64,000 nucleotides of DNA, taken from the NCBI RefSeq assembly GCF_900167955.1, contig NZ_FUYK01000009.1, positions 1-64,000 of the forward strand, read 5' to 3'. The notes under the pieces were generated by a model, which worked only from the letters and a program-made list of their open reading frames with translations, did not search any database and had not been told where the DNA came from. Shown here in pieces: positions 44,772-52,901 of this stretch (its first letter is position 1; each line of letters starts with the position of its first letter). The DNA comes from Candidatus Nitrosotalea bavarica (GTDB lineage: Archaea > Thermoproteota > Nitrososphaeria > Nitrososphaerales > Nitrosopumilaceae). The position numbers and the translations under genes were made by a program.

Positions 44772-44864
44772 GGGCTCGTAGCGCAGAGTCATATTGACGC
44801 GAAACATGGATAGCGCGGTAGCCTCCTAAGTTACAGGTCGAGGGATCGAAGCCCTCCGAGCCCG
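44772..44864 (+). tRNA. tRNA-Arg (anticodon CCT) with enlarged D-loop, probable intron
   Basis: The cloverleaf has a perfect 7-bp acceptor GGGCTCG/CGAGCCC, D-stem GCGC/GCGC, anticodon stem GTAGC/GTTAC around loop CTCCTAA and T-stem GAGGG/CCCTC. The D-loop is about 27 nt instead of about 10, which suggests a small intron at 44788-44804. The T-loop reads ATCGAAG, lacking the usual T54. Confidence 0.88.
44788..44804 (+). other. Putative 17-nt D-loop intron of tRNA-Arg(CCT)
   Basis: Intron-side TCAT (44789-44792) can pair with exon-side ATGG (44806-44809), flanked by 3-nt bulges GAG and AAC, forming a relaxed bulge-helix-bulge for the archaeal splicing endonuclease. Removal leaves an 11-nt D-loop. 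Exact borders may shift by one or two bases. Confidence 0.5.
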
Positions 44865-44884
44865 TCTTATTTTAAATTAAAAAG

Positions 44885-45304
44885 TTAGGTTGAAGTTGTT
44901 CCAGATGGAGCACTATTCACTAGAACAGATTTGTAGATTTCAACTGTGTAATCTCCCTCAAAGATGTGAATTACTTTGTTACCATCAACAGATGTTACTC
45001 TGAAATGTTGGTCATAGGAGCCATCGCTTGCTACATTGGTTTGTGCAAAGTAAACTGGTTTGTCATTTTGGTATATCTGAATTATAACAGGATATCCTGG
45101 CGCTGCATTTTGTACTGTTCCCCAAACACCACCAAATGGCAAAGGACTATCTGCCGGAATATGCATGTAAATTATACTTTTTTGCAAGACAACATTTTGT
45201 TGAGATAAGGTTTGAACCCATTCCGTACCTTGTGAAGTTTGTAATGCCATACTTGGAAATAAAAGTATGAAGAATCCAAAAATAGCTCCTAAAAGTAATT
45301 TCAT
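44885..45304 (-). CDS. Secreted beta-type protein of unknown function
   Basis: The product of about 139 residues has a signal peptide (MKLLLGAIFGFFILLFPSMA) and an Ig/FN3-like strand pattern (IIYMHIPADSPLPFGGVWGTV, YPVIIQIYQNDKPVYFAQTNVASDG). ATG 45304 fits a TATA element about 25 bp upstream (45323-45333); ATG 45313 is the other option. The gene is divergent from the small Cys-rich gene. Confidence 0.6.
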   Translation of the reverse strand: MKLLLGAIFGFFILLFPSMALQTSQGTEWVQTLSQQNVVLQKSIIYMHIPADSPLPFGGVWGTVQNAAPGYPVIIQIYQNDKPVYFAQTNVASDGSYDQHFRVTSVDGNKVIHIFEGDYTVEIYKSVLVNSAPSGTTST

Positions 45305-45360
45305 ACCAGTCATTATGTATTGTTAAATATTAAGATGACGTATTAGATATCTACATCACT

Positions 45361-45480
45361 TTGATATCAGAAGAAAAACTAAACGATGGGTGCAAGTGTG
45401 ACTGCCATTATGGAGGGGCAATAAGCTGTCCTTCATGTAAAGAAAATCACGGTAAACATTTCTGCGCACATTGTAAGTAG
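45361..45480 (+). CDS. 39-aa Cys-rich, probable zinc-binding micro-protein
   Basis: A 39-codon frame begins at TTG 45361 and encodes GCKCDCHYGG, then CPSC and FCAHC: seven Cys and four His, enough for two zinc sites. A TTAAATATTAA element lies about 30 bp upstream. The TAG stop directly abuts the stop of the convergent coiled-coil gene. Too short for usual gene finders; the cysteine pairing is the main support. Confidence 0.6.
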   Translation: MISEEKLNDGCKCDCHYGGAISCPSCKENHGKHFCAHCK

Positions 45481-45939
45481 CTATTTCTTTCTTTTTGCGC
45501 TTTCCTTTGCTGCTAAAGCTTTCAAATTGGCAAGATCCACTTTTAGTTTCTCAATCTCAACAAGTGTTCGAAGACTTGAGATCTCTGATTTTAAATTTCC
45601 AATTTCCTCATCTTTATTTCTAAGTGAGCTTCTAAGTGAATCCAACTCAGCATTTAATTCAGATTTTGCCTGACTTATCTGACTGGATGTCATCTCCAAA
45701 GTTTGTTGACTACTGCTATAGTTAGTTAGCTTTTTTTTTTCTTCGTATACATGTTCATGATCTTCAGCTGTATGCATGTAGTCAGCGCTTTTTTGAGCCA
45801 ACCAGCATATAGCTACTAGGAACCATGCAGCCGATATGAAAACTAGTACAGTAAAATGAACTGCAGCTGGAAGTATGAAATATAAGATTGTTAAGGCTGA
45901 AGCGAGACAACCAACTACGATTGTAGGAATATGCCCCAT
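45481..45939 (-). CDS. Membrane protein with long cytoplasmic coiled coil
   Basis: The 152-residue protein has two N-terminal membrane helices (residues 3-25 and 29-49) and a charged heptad-rich region (about 75-148; ELNAELDSLRSSLRNKDEEIGNLKSEISSLR). It may be a scaffold or spacer protein. No family is recognised. Confidence 0.6.
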   Translation of the reverse strand: MGHIPTIVVGCLASALTILYFILPAAVHFTVLVFISAAWFLVAICWLAQKSADYMHTAEDHEHVYEEKKKLTNYSSSQQTLEMTSSQISQAKSELNAELDSLRSSLRNKDEEIGNLKSEISSLRTLVEIEKLKVDLANLKALAAKESAKRKK

Positions 45940-46026
45940 GAATTTATCTCTAGAGTAGTAGAATATAAATAGTAATGGAGATTGTCAGAAGAAAAAATGA
46001 CTTGTAAAAATGAAAAAGGGGTTATG

Positions 46027-46269
46027 CTAGTCACTGCTTTGAGTAGTTTTTCCTTGTGCGATCTCTATTTCAGGAACTTCAGACTGTAAAATCTTTATTT
46101 TTTGTAGAAGTTCATTTCTAAGATCTCTAGCTACGCGTCTAACGGTTGGTCTTGGAACCCCAAGTTCTTCTACTACTTTTGAGTAGATATCTTGTTTATC
46201 TGTAAAGCCTTTGTCAAGCAGTTCGTTAATTGCTTGTTTGATGCTTGTGCTTTGAGTAGTACGATTCAC
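46027..46269 (-). CDS. Small HTH DNA-binding protein
   Basis: The 80-residue product from GTG 46269 (NRTTQSTSIKQAINELL) has a helix-turn-helix (DIYSKVVEELGVPRPTVRRVARDLRNEL). I prefer this start over TTG 46284 because TATATA (about 46293-46298) is 24-29 bp upstream. It probably acts as a general chromatin or transcription factor; its targets are unknown. Confidence 0.7.
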   Translation of the reverse strand: MNRTTQSTSIKQAINELLDKGFTDKQDIYSKVVEELGVPRPTVRRVARDLRNELLQKIKILQSEVPEIEIAQGKTTQSSD

Positions 46270-46545
46270 GAATTTTATTTTCAAGATGTTCTATATAAGA
46301 CTGTTACTATGATTTTTGCAATAATTTTTTTATGCATGAAAGTTTGACTTTAACACAAAAACAAAATTGGGTGTTTGTATCATAGGATTATAGTGTTTGA
46401 AGAAATTTTACAAACATGATTTTACCTAAAATGTTTTTATCTTACTAATTCATTGTAATCATACAGAATTAGTTAATTGATCTAGAACCTTACTGCATAG
46501 TAAAGTGGAGAAAAGTTCTTATGATTAAAAAGTAAACGTCAAGTG
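46270..46545. other. Intergenic promoter region
   Basis: Within 276 bp, CTATATAAG (46291-46299) is the TATA box of the leftward HTH gene. The rightward cyclophilin promoter is not obvious. No gene or RNA was seen in the remaining AT-rich sequence. Confidence 0.45.
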
Positions 46546-47025
46546 ATGTCTAAGGCTACTGTTGAAACAAATTTTGGTAACATAGTCTTTGAATTATTTC
46601 CAAATATTGCTCCAGAAACTGTTAGAAATTTTACCAAATTGGCAAAAAGTAACTTTTATGATGGCACATTATTTCATCGTGTAATTCCAGGCTTTATGAT
46701 TCAGGGAGGAGACCCTAATACAAAAAAGTCAGACAAGGGTCAGTGGGGCATGGGTGGACCAGGGTATACAATAAAGGCAGAATTTAGCTCCAGATCTCAT
46801 CTTAGAGGCATAGTATCCATGGCAAGAGCTATGGATCCTAATAGTGCAGGTTCTCAGTTTTTTATAGTAACGACAGATAGCACTTTTCTCGATAAACAAT
46901 ACACTGTCTTTGGACAGGTCCAGCAGGGAATGGATGTAGCAGACAAGATTGTCAAGCTTCCAAAAGATAAAAACGACTGTCCACAGCAGGAAGCAAAGAT
47001 TATTCGCATAAGCATATCAGAGTAG
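46546..47025 (+). CDS. Cyclophilin-type peptidyl-prolyl isomerase
   Basis: The 159-residue enzyme has FHRVIPGFMIQGGDP, SMARAMDPNSAGSQFFIVT and VFGQVQQGMDVADKI, the cyclophilin core with catalytic Arg. It has no signal peptide, so it acts in the cytoplasm. ATG 46546 (MSKATVET) is preferred over GTG 46543. The next secreted-protein gene begins 9 nt later. Confidence 0.93.
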   Translation: MSKATVETNFGNIVFELFPNIAPETVRNFTKLAKSNFYDGTLFHRVIPGFMIQGGDPNTKKSDKGQWGMGGPGYTIKAEFSSRSHLRGIVSMARAMDPNSAGSQFFIVTTDSTFLDKQYTVFGQVQQGMDVADKIVKLPKDKNDCPQQEAKIIRISISE

Positions 47026-47034
47026 GAATTAGAG

Positions 47035-48048
47035 TTGAAAATTCTTCTTAGTCTTCTTGTCATACCAATACTGATTCTTTCAGGCTCCCAAGCATTTGCT
47101 CAACAGTTATCCATGGGTGAGGCCCCTCAGGAAGTTGTCAAGGTTACCATTGATGAAACAGGTACTGCACATGTAACACATGAAATCAACTCAACTGCTG
47201 CAAATTTTAAACCAATTCAAGTGGATTTGATAAGTGGTAACATGAACAATCTTAATGTCACAGACAGTAATGGTAATCCTGTTGAATATGCCAAGATCCA
47301 AAAGACACCACTATCCATAATCATTAATGCTTCACAGCGAAATGCGACTTTGATAAAGTATGATCTAGTAAATGTTGTAACAAATACTGATGGCGTGTGG
47401 AAATGGAATTATTATGAACCACAGGATACTGACTATACTGCATTTCATTTTCCACAAGGAGTTGACATGGTCTGGGCAAATGGAAGACCAGTGTATCTTG
47501 GAAATCTTGGTCTGGGTCAGCATGGAAATGGGTTTACATTAGAATATATCATAAATGAACCTGTAAATATTCAGACGGTTCAATTAGCAGGTAAGAACGT
47601 TGCAGTAGGAGTAAGGACTGTTTCAGGACTTGGAGATTATGCTTTTGATCAATCTCTATTATCATACTCATTCAACGTAACCAAGGCAAATGTACCAGTC
47701 ACTGTTATAATGCCACAGGATCTTTTATCAGGTCCATATTCTGTGACAGTAAATGGACATCCAACCTTGCATCAAGTATTTCATTATAATACAACACATG
47801 CATGGATAGGATTCGAATCAGCTAATGGTGGTACAGTTCAGATAACTGGAGCAGTAGGTGGCCAAGGGCAACAAACTGGTACTTTACCATCCAGTTCATC
47901 AAATAGTGCCACAATAGGGGAACCTATACCGACTAGTTCATCTGACAATACGTCAATCTATCTTTTAATTGGAGGTATTATTGTAGCAGGAATAGCTGGA
48001 ATCATAATAGTGAAGAAAACAAGATCAAAGCCAGCTATCAAGTCCTAA
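47035..48048 (+). CDS. Secreted, C-terminally membrane-anchored protein of unknown function
   Basis: The 337-residue protein begins at TTG with a signal peptide (residues 1-22, ending SQAFA). Beta-rich extracellular domains (about 25-275), a Ser/Gly/Thr linker and one helix (about 307-326) before KKTRSK follow. The layout implies envelope attachment. The proximity to cyclophilin suggests co-transcription. The family is not recognised. Confidence 0.65.
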   Translation: MKILLSLLVIPILILSGSQAFAQQLSMGEAPQEVVKVTIDETGTAHVTHEINSTAANFKPIQVDLISGNMNNLNVTDSNGNPVEYAKIQKTPLSIIINASQRNATLIKYDLVNVVTNTDGVWKWNYYEPQDTDYTAFHFPQGVDMVWANGRPVYLGNLGLGQHGNGFTLEYIINEPVNIQTVQLAGKNVAVGVRTVSGLGDYAFDQSLLSYSFNVTKANVPVTVIMPQDLLSGPYSVTVNGHPTLHQVFHYNTTHAWIGFESANGGTVQITGAVGGQGQQTGTLPSSSSNSATIGEPIPTSSSDNTSIYLLIGGIIVAGIAGIIIVKKTRSKPAIKS

Positions 48049-48101
48049 ATCTTTAAGGAATACCAAAATTTCACCTTTAGATTATTAATAGCAAAAGTTC
48101 A

Positions 48102-48293
48102 ATGGACTGCATGCAATGTGGGTGTCATTGTATAAAATGTGGCAGTATGGAACTGTCATCAAAACGAGTTGGAGAGATTGAAAAAGATGGATACTATGAT
48201 ATGCATCACACCTGCCTTAAATGCAAAGCACATTTTGACCATCTAGAGGGTGATGTCTTCGAGTCGTGTGAAAAGTGTGGATTTAATCTCTAA
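48102..48293 (+). CDS. Cys-rich zinc-ribbon protein
   Basis: The 63-residue protein has CMQCGCHCIKCG near the start, CLKC in the middle and CEKC close to the C-terminus: ten cysteines in all, sufficient for two zinc sites. It may bind nucleic acid or protein. It converges with the next gene, overlapping by 4 nt. Confidence 0.65.
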   Translation: MDCMQCGCHCIKCGSMELSSKRVGEIEKDGYYDMHHTCLKCKAHFDHLEGDVFESCEKCGFNL

Positions 48294-48766
48294 TTGACTT
48301 GAAGTAACTTTACTCTGGAATAATAACTGCGTTTATCTCTCAGATCTTTTTGAAGCTCATGAGTAAAGGCCATGTTTGTAAGTACTTTTGATACGTCTAA
48401 TGGAACTGCAGACCAACCATATTCTCTTAGCTGTGATACCACCTCAGAGACTGTTCTTGCCTTATCAAAGAAAGCATCTTCAATTAGCGTCTGCATTTTA
48501 CTTCTAATCTGATCTTTATCGACAAATGTAGGTGTGACAAATTCAGGTTCATGAACCTCTGCATCGTCAAGTGAATGTAGTAATCCAGTTGTTTGTGGTG
48601 GTGACTGGTCATAGGAATATTCGTATTGAACATTGTTATTGGCAGAGTCTTTGACAAATGATGCCAGATTACAGATGACTTGATCTATGCTTTCATTGTC
48701 TATATAGAAGTCCTTGGATTCAATCTCAATTTCATTTTGACCGTATTTTATCTTGATTCTTGCCAT
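48290..48766 (-). CDS. Conserved protein of unknown function with helical C-terminus
   Basis: The product of about 158 residues (ATG 48766, MARIKIKYG) has a beta-type N-terminal domain (ARIKIKYGQNEIEIESKDFYID), an acidic linker and a helical C-terminal domain (about 95-155; TVSEVVSQLREYGWSAVPLDVSKVLTNMA) that resembles a winged helix. A longer start at 48784 is possible. No named family. Confidence 0.58.
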   Translation of the reverse strand: MARIKIKYGQNEIEIESKDFYIDNESIDQVICNLASFVKDSANNNVQYEYSYDQSPPQTTGLLHSLDDAEVHEPEFVTPTFVDKDQIRSKMQTLIEDAFFDKARTVSEVVSQLREYGWSAVPLDVSKVLTNMAFTHELQKDLRDKRSYYSRVKLLQVN

Positions 48767-48904
48767 TTTGTAACTTTCAATCATGATTGATTTGATTTAT
48801 TTTATTAGCTCTAAGTAGCTTAGAAAACTGATCAAAATATTTACACAACTTATTGGGATTTTTTTTCTACATAGTACTAAAAGGGAATATTCTGACTTAT
48901 CATC

Positions 48905-49378
48905 GTGGAAAGACGTTCAAAAGTAATAATCATAGCAGTGTGTGTTGTTGCAGCAGTAGGAGTATTTGCTTATTCTCAATATTTATCTGCCACTCATACG
49001 AGCATCTCAATACTTGAGAGTAAAATAATACAGAGAAATGCCAATAATTCACTATACAATATGACACTTCAATTCCAGAATCCTTCATTGTTTCCTATTA
49101 ACGTAGGACAGACAGACTTTGTCATATCAGCCAATAATGAAAATCTTGGAACAGGTACGCTACAACCACTTGTAATACCGCCCATGGGAAAGATTTTCTC
49201 ACAAGCATCATTTACTGCAGATAATACAATTCTTGATAAATACGACAAAAGTAACAGCGTTCCAAATGTCAAGTTAACTGGAACAAGCAAGTATGGAATA
49301 TCAATAATATCAGTTAATGTTCCATTCACATACTATCCAACAGAACAAGAAGCCAGCGAATTTATACATGGTTCTTAA
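48905..49378 (+). CDS. Membrane-anchored LEA14-like beta-sandwich protein (paralogue 3)
   Basis: The 157-residue protein has an N-terminal anchor (residues 5-25) and a LEA_2-type domain (LQFQNPSLFPINVGQTDFVISANNENLGTG). It begins at GTG 48905. It is the third LEA-like gene in the window and lies 12 nt before the sugar kinase. Its function is unknown. Confidence 0.66.
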   Translation: MERRSKVIIIAVCVVAAVGVFAYSQYLSATHTSISILESKIIQRNANNSLYNMTLQFQNPSLFPINVGQTDFVISANNENLGTGTLQPLVIPPMGKIFSQASFTADNTILDKYDKSNSVPNVKLTGTSKYGISIISVNVPFTYYPTEQEASEFIHGS

Positions 49379-49390
49379 AACCAGAAAAAT

Positions 49391-50284
49391 ATGCTTACTG
49401 TATTTGGATCAATAGCTTATGATACGATAAGGACTCCGACAAAAATTGTTAAAAATGCATTAGGGGGAGCAGCAACATATGCTGCAATTTCTGCAAGTTT
49501 CTTTGTCAAGCCTGGCTTGATTGGAGTTGTGGGTAAGGATTTTCCAAAAAGTTATCAAAATATACTAGAGAGATTTGTTGACACGCGTGGAGTAGTTCAT
49601 GCAAAAGGTAAGACGTTCAGATATGATGGTAGTTATGATTCAACTTTAAGTCTACGAACAACTAACAAGACTGAACTAAATGTATTAAAGGATTTCAAAC
49701 CTGTTGTACCAGAAGAGTATCGTAAATCAGAATTTGTATACCTTGCAAACAATGATCCTACCCAGAATACTAGAATCATAAAGGAATTTGACAATGTCAA
49801 GTTTTCAATGTGTGATACCATAGAATTTTGGATATCAAGTAAAAAAGATGATGTGATCAAGATGATGGGTTCAGTTGATTCAGTTGTAATCAATGATGAA
49901 GAAGCAAAATTGCTTACAAAGACACACAACTTGATCAAGGCTGCAAAAAAGATCATGGAGTGGGGAACAAAGTATGTCATAATAAAAAAAGGTGAACATG
50001 GTTCTTTGTTGTTTTATGATGATGTCATATTTTCATCACCTGCCTTTTCAATGGAAGATATAGTAGATCCCACAGGTGCAGGTGACTCTTTTGCAGGAGG
50101 AATGATAGGATATCTCTCAAGTAAAAACAGTACAAAAATGGCAACTATTAGAGAGGCTGCAGTATATGGAAATATCATGGGTTCGTTTGCCGTAGAGAAA
50201 TATGGAGTCTATGGAATAACAGGATTGAAGAAACCTGACATTAAGAAAAGATTTGACAGATACAAAAAAATGGTCCACTTCTAA
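49391..50284 (+). CDS. PfkB-family carbohydrate or nucleoside kinase
   Basis: The 297-residue kinase has the N-terminal GGAATYAAISASFF segment and the C-terminal signature DPTGAGDSFAGGMIGYL, with the catalytic Asp. The substrate may be a sugar or nucleoside; sequence alone does not decide. It precedes a dUTPase-like gene by 35 nt. Confidence 0.85.
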   Translation: MLTVFGSIAYDTIRTPTKIVKNALGGAATYAAISASFFVKPGLIGVVGKDFPKSYQNILERFVDTRGVVHAKGKTFRYDGSYDSTLSLRTTNKTELNVLKDFKPVVPEEYRKSEFVYLANNDPTQNTRIIKEFDNVKFSMCDTIEFWISSKKDDVIKMMGSVDSVVINDEEAKLLTKTHNLIKAAKKIMEWGTKYVIIKKGEHGSLLFYDDVIFSSPAFSMEDIVDPTGAGDSFAGGMIGYLSSKNSTKMATIREAAVYGNIMGSFAVEKYGVYGITGLKKPDIKKRFDRYKKMVHF

Positions 50285-50319
50285 CAAAGGTTATAGATAT
50301 CAAATTAAAAAATAAAGCG

Positions 50320-50652
50320 ATGGATGACAAGCTAGATACAATTTTCAAGCTTCAAAAAAATCTAGAGAAAATGATGAATCTTGAACGTTATCCAAAAGAC
50401 ACTCAGGGAAAGATTTCTGTACTTTGTACAGCAATAATTCATGAGGCAGTTGAGCTTCAGAGAAATACAGATTGGAAGTGGTGGAAAAAACCCACACCTT
50501 TTGATGAAGCAGCAGCTCGTGAAGAGTTGATAGATATTTGGCATTTTGTCATCCAGGCATCACTTGAGCTTAACATGACTCCAGATGATATTCTAAAAGA
50601 ATATCAAAAAAAGAATCAGATAAACAGGCAAAGACAGATAGACGGTTACTAA
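50320..50652 (+). CDS. All-alpha NTP pyrophosphatase, dUTPase/MazG-like
   Basis: The 110-residue helical protein has the metal motifs of the all-alpha NTP-PPase superfamily: EAVELQ (E-x2-E-like) and EELIDIWHFVI (EExxD). The KWWKKP segment resembles dimeric dUTPases. It probably removes dUTP or a damaged nucleotide. It overlaps the MtrA-like gene end by 4 nt. Confidence 0.8.
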   Translation: MDDKLDTIFKLQKNLEKMMNLERYPKDTQGKISVLCTAIIHEAVELQRNTDWKWWKKPTPFDEAAAREELIDIWHFVIQASLELNMTPDDILKEYQKKNQINRQRQIDGY

Positions 50653-51134
50653 ATTTTCTTAAAAGTCTTAACTATGCCTTCTAGTCTTGGAATATTTGCT
50701 TCGCCTATTTTATTTATGATTTTTACTTGTCTTTGAAATTTTAATACTTCTTTTTTTGTAACTGTTAGTATTGGATGTGGACTATGTGAACCAATAATTT
50801 TGTGATTCTCATCAATTCCATTTTTGTACAAACAAAGAAGAGAATCTCCTGGTTTGTGTCCCGTTGTATCTTTTCCACAAAGTATTATCATATCAATTTT
50901 TTCATTTGATAATACAGATCTTATCAGAGAATCAATTCCCTTGTTTTCAGAAAGTAGTCTACCAGCTATTGCAATCTCTTTGATAATATCTGAATGTGTA
51001 ATATCTTTTAGAAGACTAATACTTGATAGAGTACAAATTGTAATGTTTGATGTAGGATTTCCAAAGAATACTTCCTCCTCAATTGGAAGAAGAATTCTAC
51101 ACAATTCTCCTGCAATATCCTCAATTAAATTCAT
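50649..51134 (-). CDS. MtrA-like corrinoid-protein homologue (soluble)
   Basis: The 161-residue protein aligns by eye with subunit A of methanogen methyltransferase Mtr: VFFGNPTSNITICTL, IILCGKDTTGH, LYKNGIDENHKIIGS and a final FQRQVKIINKIG. H93 matches the cobamide-ligand histidine of MtrA. The C-terminal membrane helix of methanogen MtrA is absent. Its ATG overlaps the DegT aminotransferase stop by 4 nt. Methanogenesis is not expected here, so the role is unknown. Confidence 0.75.
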   Translation of the reverse strand: MNLIEDIAGELCRILLPIEEEVFFGNPTSNITICTLSSISLLKDITHSDIIKEIAIAGRLLSENKGIDSLIRSVLSNEKIDMIILCGKDTTGHKPGDSLLCLYKNGIDENHKIIGSHSPHPILTVTKKEVLKFQRQVKIINKIGEANIPRLEGIVKTFKKI

Positions 51135-52219
51135 TTTTTAGTTAACTTGTGTAATACTTTGGAAATATGATGTAGATCACTTTCTGTAACCAAAGGATTC
51201 ACTGGCAGACTTAGGACAGAGTTAGCAGCCCAATCAGTAAGAGGAAGTTTGAGGTCTTTTTTGTAAAATGGAGTCTTGTGTACTGGAATAGGATAGTATG
51301 CAGTTGCTCCTATACCTTGTGAGTTTAGTTGTTTCATTATTTTATTTCGATTTGCAGTAGCAATTGTGTAAAGATACCAATTTACATTTACACTATCTCT
51401 TTCTTCGGGTAAGATAACATTCAGATCAGATAATAATTCATTGAGTATTATTGCATTCTTTTTTCTTTTTTCCAGGAATTTTGGAAGTTTTTTCATCTGG
51501 ATTTTAGCTATTGCGGCACAAATTTCTGGAAGTCTTAGATTTAGTCCAAGTATTCTGGTATCATACCCATGAAGCATTCCATGATTTCGAATCTTGCGCA
51601 GTTTTTCAAAGAGGTTTTTATCATCTGTAACTATAGCTCCACCTTCTCCTGAGGTCATAACCTTAGCAGCGTACATGCTAAAGCAACCCATTTTTGAAAA
51701 TGTTCCAGATTGTTTTTTCTTGTATGTAGTTCCTAATGATTGACATGCATCTTCTATTATCTCAAGATTATTCTTATTTGAAATTTCAGAAATTTCATCC
51801 ATGTATGAAAAATTTCCATATAGATGAACTGGCATAATTACTTTGGATTTTTTTGTAATTTTCTTTTTGAGATCACTCGGATCCATAGTATAATTTTCTG
51901 GACGAATATCAACAAATACGGGCTTTGCTCCAACTGATACGATAGCGTTGGCAGTTGCTACAAATGTAAATGAGGGTATCAAAACTTCATCTCCTTGTTT
52001 TATGTCAAGGGCATAAAGTGTAGCTTGTAAAGCGGCTGTTCCTGAATTTACGGCTATTGCATATTTTGATTTTACAAAAGAAGCCAAAAGTTGTTCAAAT
52101 TCTCGTACTCTCTTTCCACCAGCATTTGCAGCAGATGTAAGAGATTTCTCTGTTAACACAGAGTGTACTTCATTTATTTCGTCTTTTTCTATAATTGGTA
52201 CATTTATTGGAATTTTCAA
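51131..52219 (-). CDS. DegT/DnrJ/EryC1-family aminotransferase
   Basis: The 362-residue PLP enzyme has IPSFTFVATANAI, EDACQSLG and the PLP lysine in FSMYAAKVMTSGEGG, followed by RNHGM. This family usually aminates nucleotide sugars, or makes amino-containing secondary products. It begins at TTG 52219 and is coupled to the MtrA-like gene, an unusual pairing. Confidence 0.87.
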   Translation of the reverse strand: MKIPINVPIIEKDEINEVHSVLTEKSLTSAANAGGKRVREFEQLLASFVKSKYAIAVNSGTAALQATLYALDIKQGDEVLIPSFTFVATANAIVSVGAKPVFVDIRPENYTMDPSDLKKKITKKSKVIMPVHLYGNFSYMDEISEISNKNNLEIIEDACQSLGTTYKKKQSGTFSKMGCFSMYAAKVMTSGEGGAIVTDDKNLFEKLRKIRNHGMLHGYDTRILGLNLRLPEICAAIAKIQMKKLPKFLEKRKKNAIILNELLSDLNVILPEERDSVNVNWYLYTIATANRNKIMKQLNSQGIGATAYYPIPVHKTPFYKKDLKLPLTDWAANSVLSLPVNPLVTESDLHHISKVLHKLTKK

Positions 52220-52304
52220 TGATACAGTAGAAAATTTTACACCATAATTAAACTTCCTAAATTAAAACCAATTCTTATATTTTAGAGACATACATCGAGA
52301 TCAA

Positions 52305-52868
52305 ATGAAAGTACATCTGCAAGAAAATGATCCTAGTTACAAGATATTTTTGTATGTTTTCTATGTTAGTGCATTCATAATGTGTTCTATCACCATATTT
52401 GGATTCTATGCTATGATTCAGGAATGGTCTGCCAAGGGTACCTATGTGATGGGGGAAGTACTTGTTAAGACAGAATTTCCAACTCCTCACTTTGCTAAGT
52501 TAATAACATGGTTATTTTTCTCATCAATTGTTAGTTGGTATTGTGTTTCCCGAATCGGTTGGAAAAGAACAGTTACTGTTTCAAAATGGAAGCTTACAAT
52601 GGTACAGCTAATGCTCTTGGGATTAGCAGTAATTACACTTTATGAAACAATTTACAATTTTATTCTCCTGAGTTCTCAAATTACTGCAGGAATGATAAAT
52701 GGAGTAACTCCAGATATTGATTCACTTACAGTAGCATACCCAGATCATAACCGGCCGTGGAATCTTATCTTTGCAACAAAGATGTTTCTTGCTGCATTTT
52801 TGATAAGTTCACATGCATTCTATCTTAGTACACGTCCAAGAAAGTCGGTTCAAGAACTAGATGTTTAA
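52305..52868 (+). CDS. Four-helix membrane protein of unknown function
   Basis: The 187-residue protein has four hydrophobic helices (about 14-36, 65-84, 98-120 and 155-176). A segment between helices 3 and 4 (TAGMINGVTPDIDSLTVAYPDHNRPWN) is outside or inside the membrane. Precedes tyrS by 33 nt. No family recognised. Confidence 0.6.
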   Translation: MKVHLQENDPSYKIFLYVFYVSAFIMCSITIFGFYAMIQEWSAKGTYVMGEVLVKTEFPTPHFAKLITWLFFSSIVSWYCVSRIGWKRTVTVSKWKLTMVQLMLLGLAVITLYETIYNFILLSSQITAGMINGVTPDIDSLTVAYPDHNRPWNLIFATKMFLAAFLISSHAFYLSTRPRKSVQELDV

Positions 52869-52901
52869 ATTTATAGGAATACATGTTGGAATCTGACTGA
52901 A

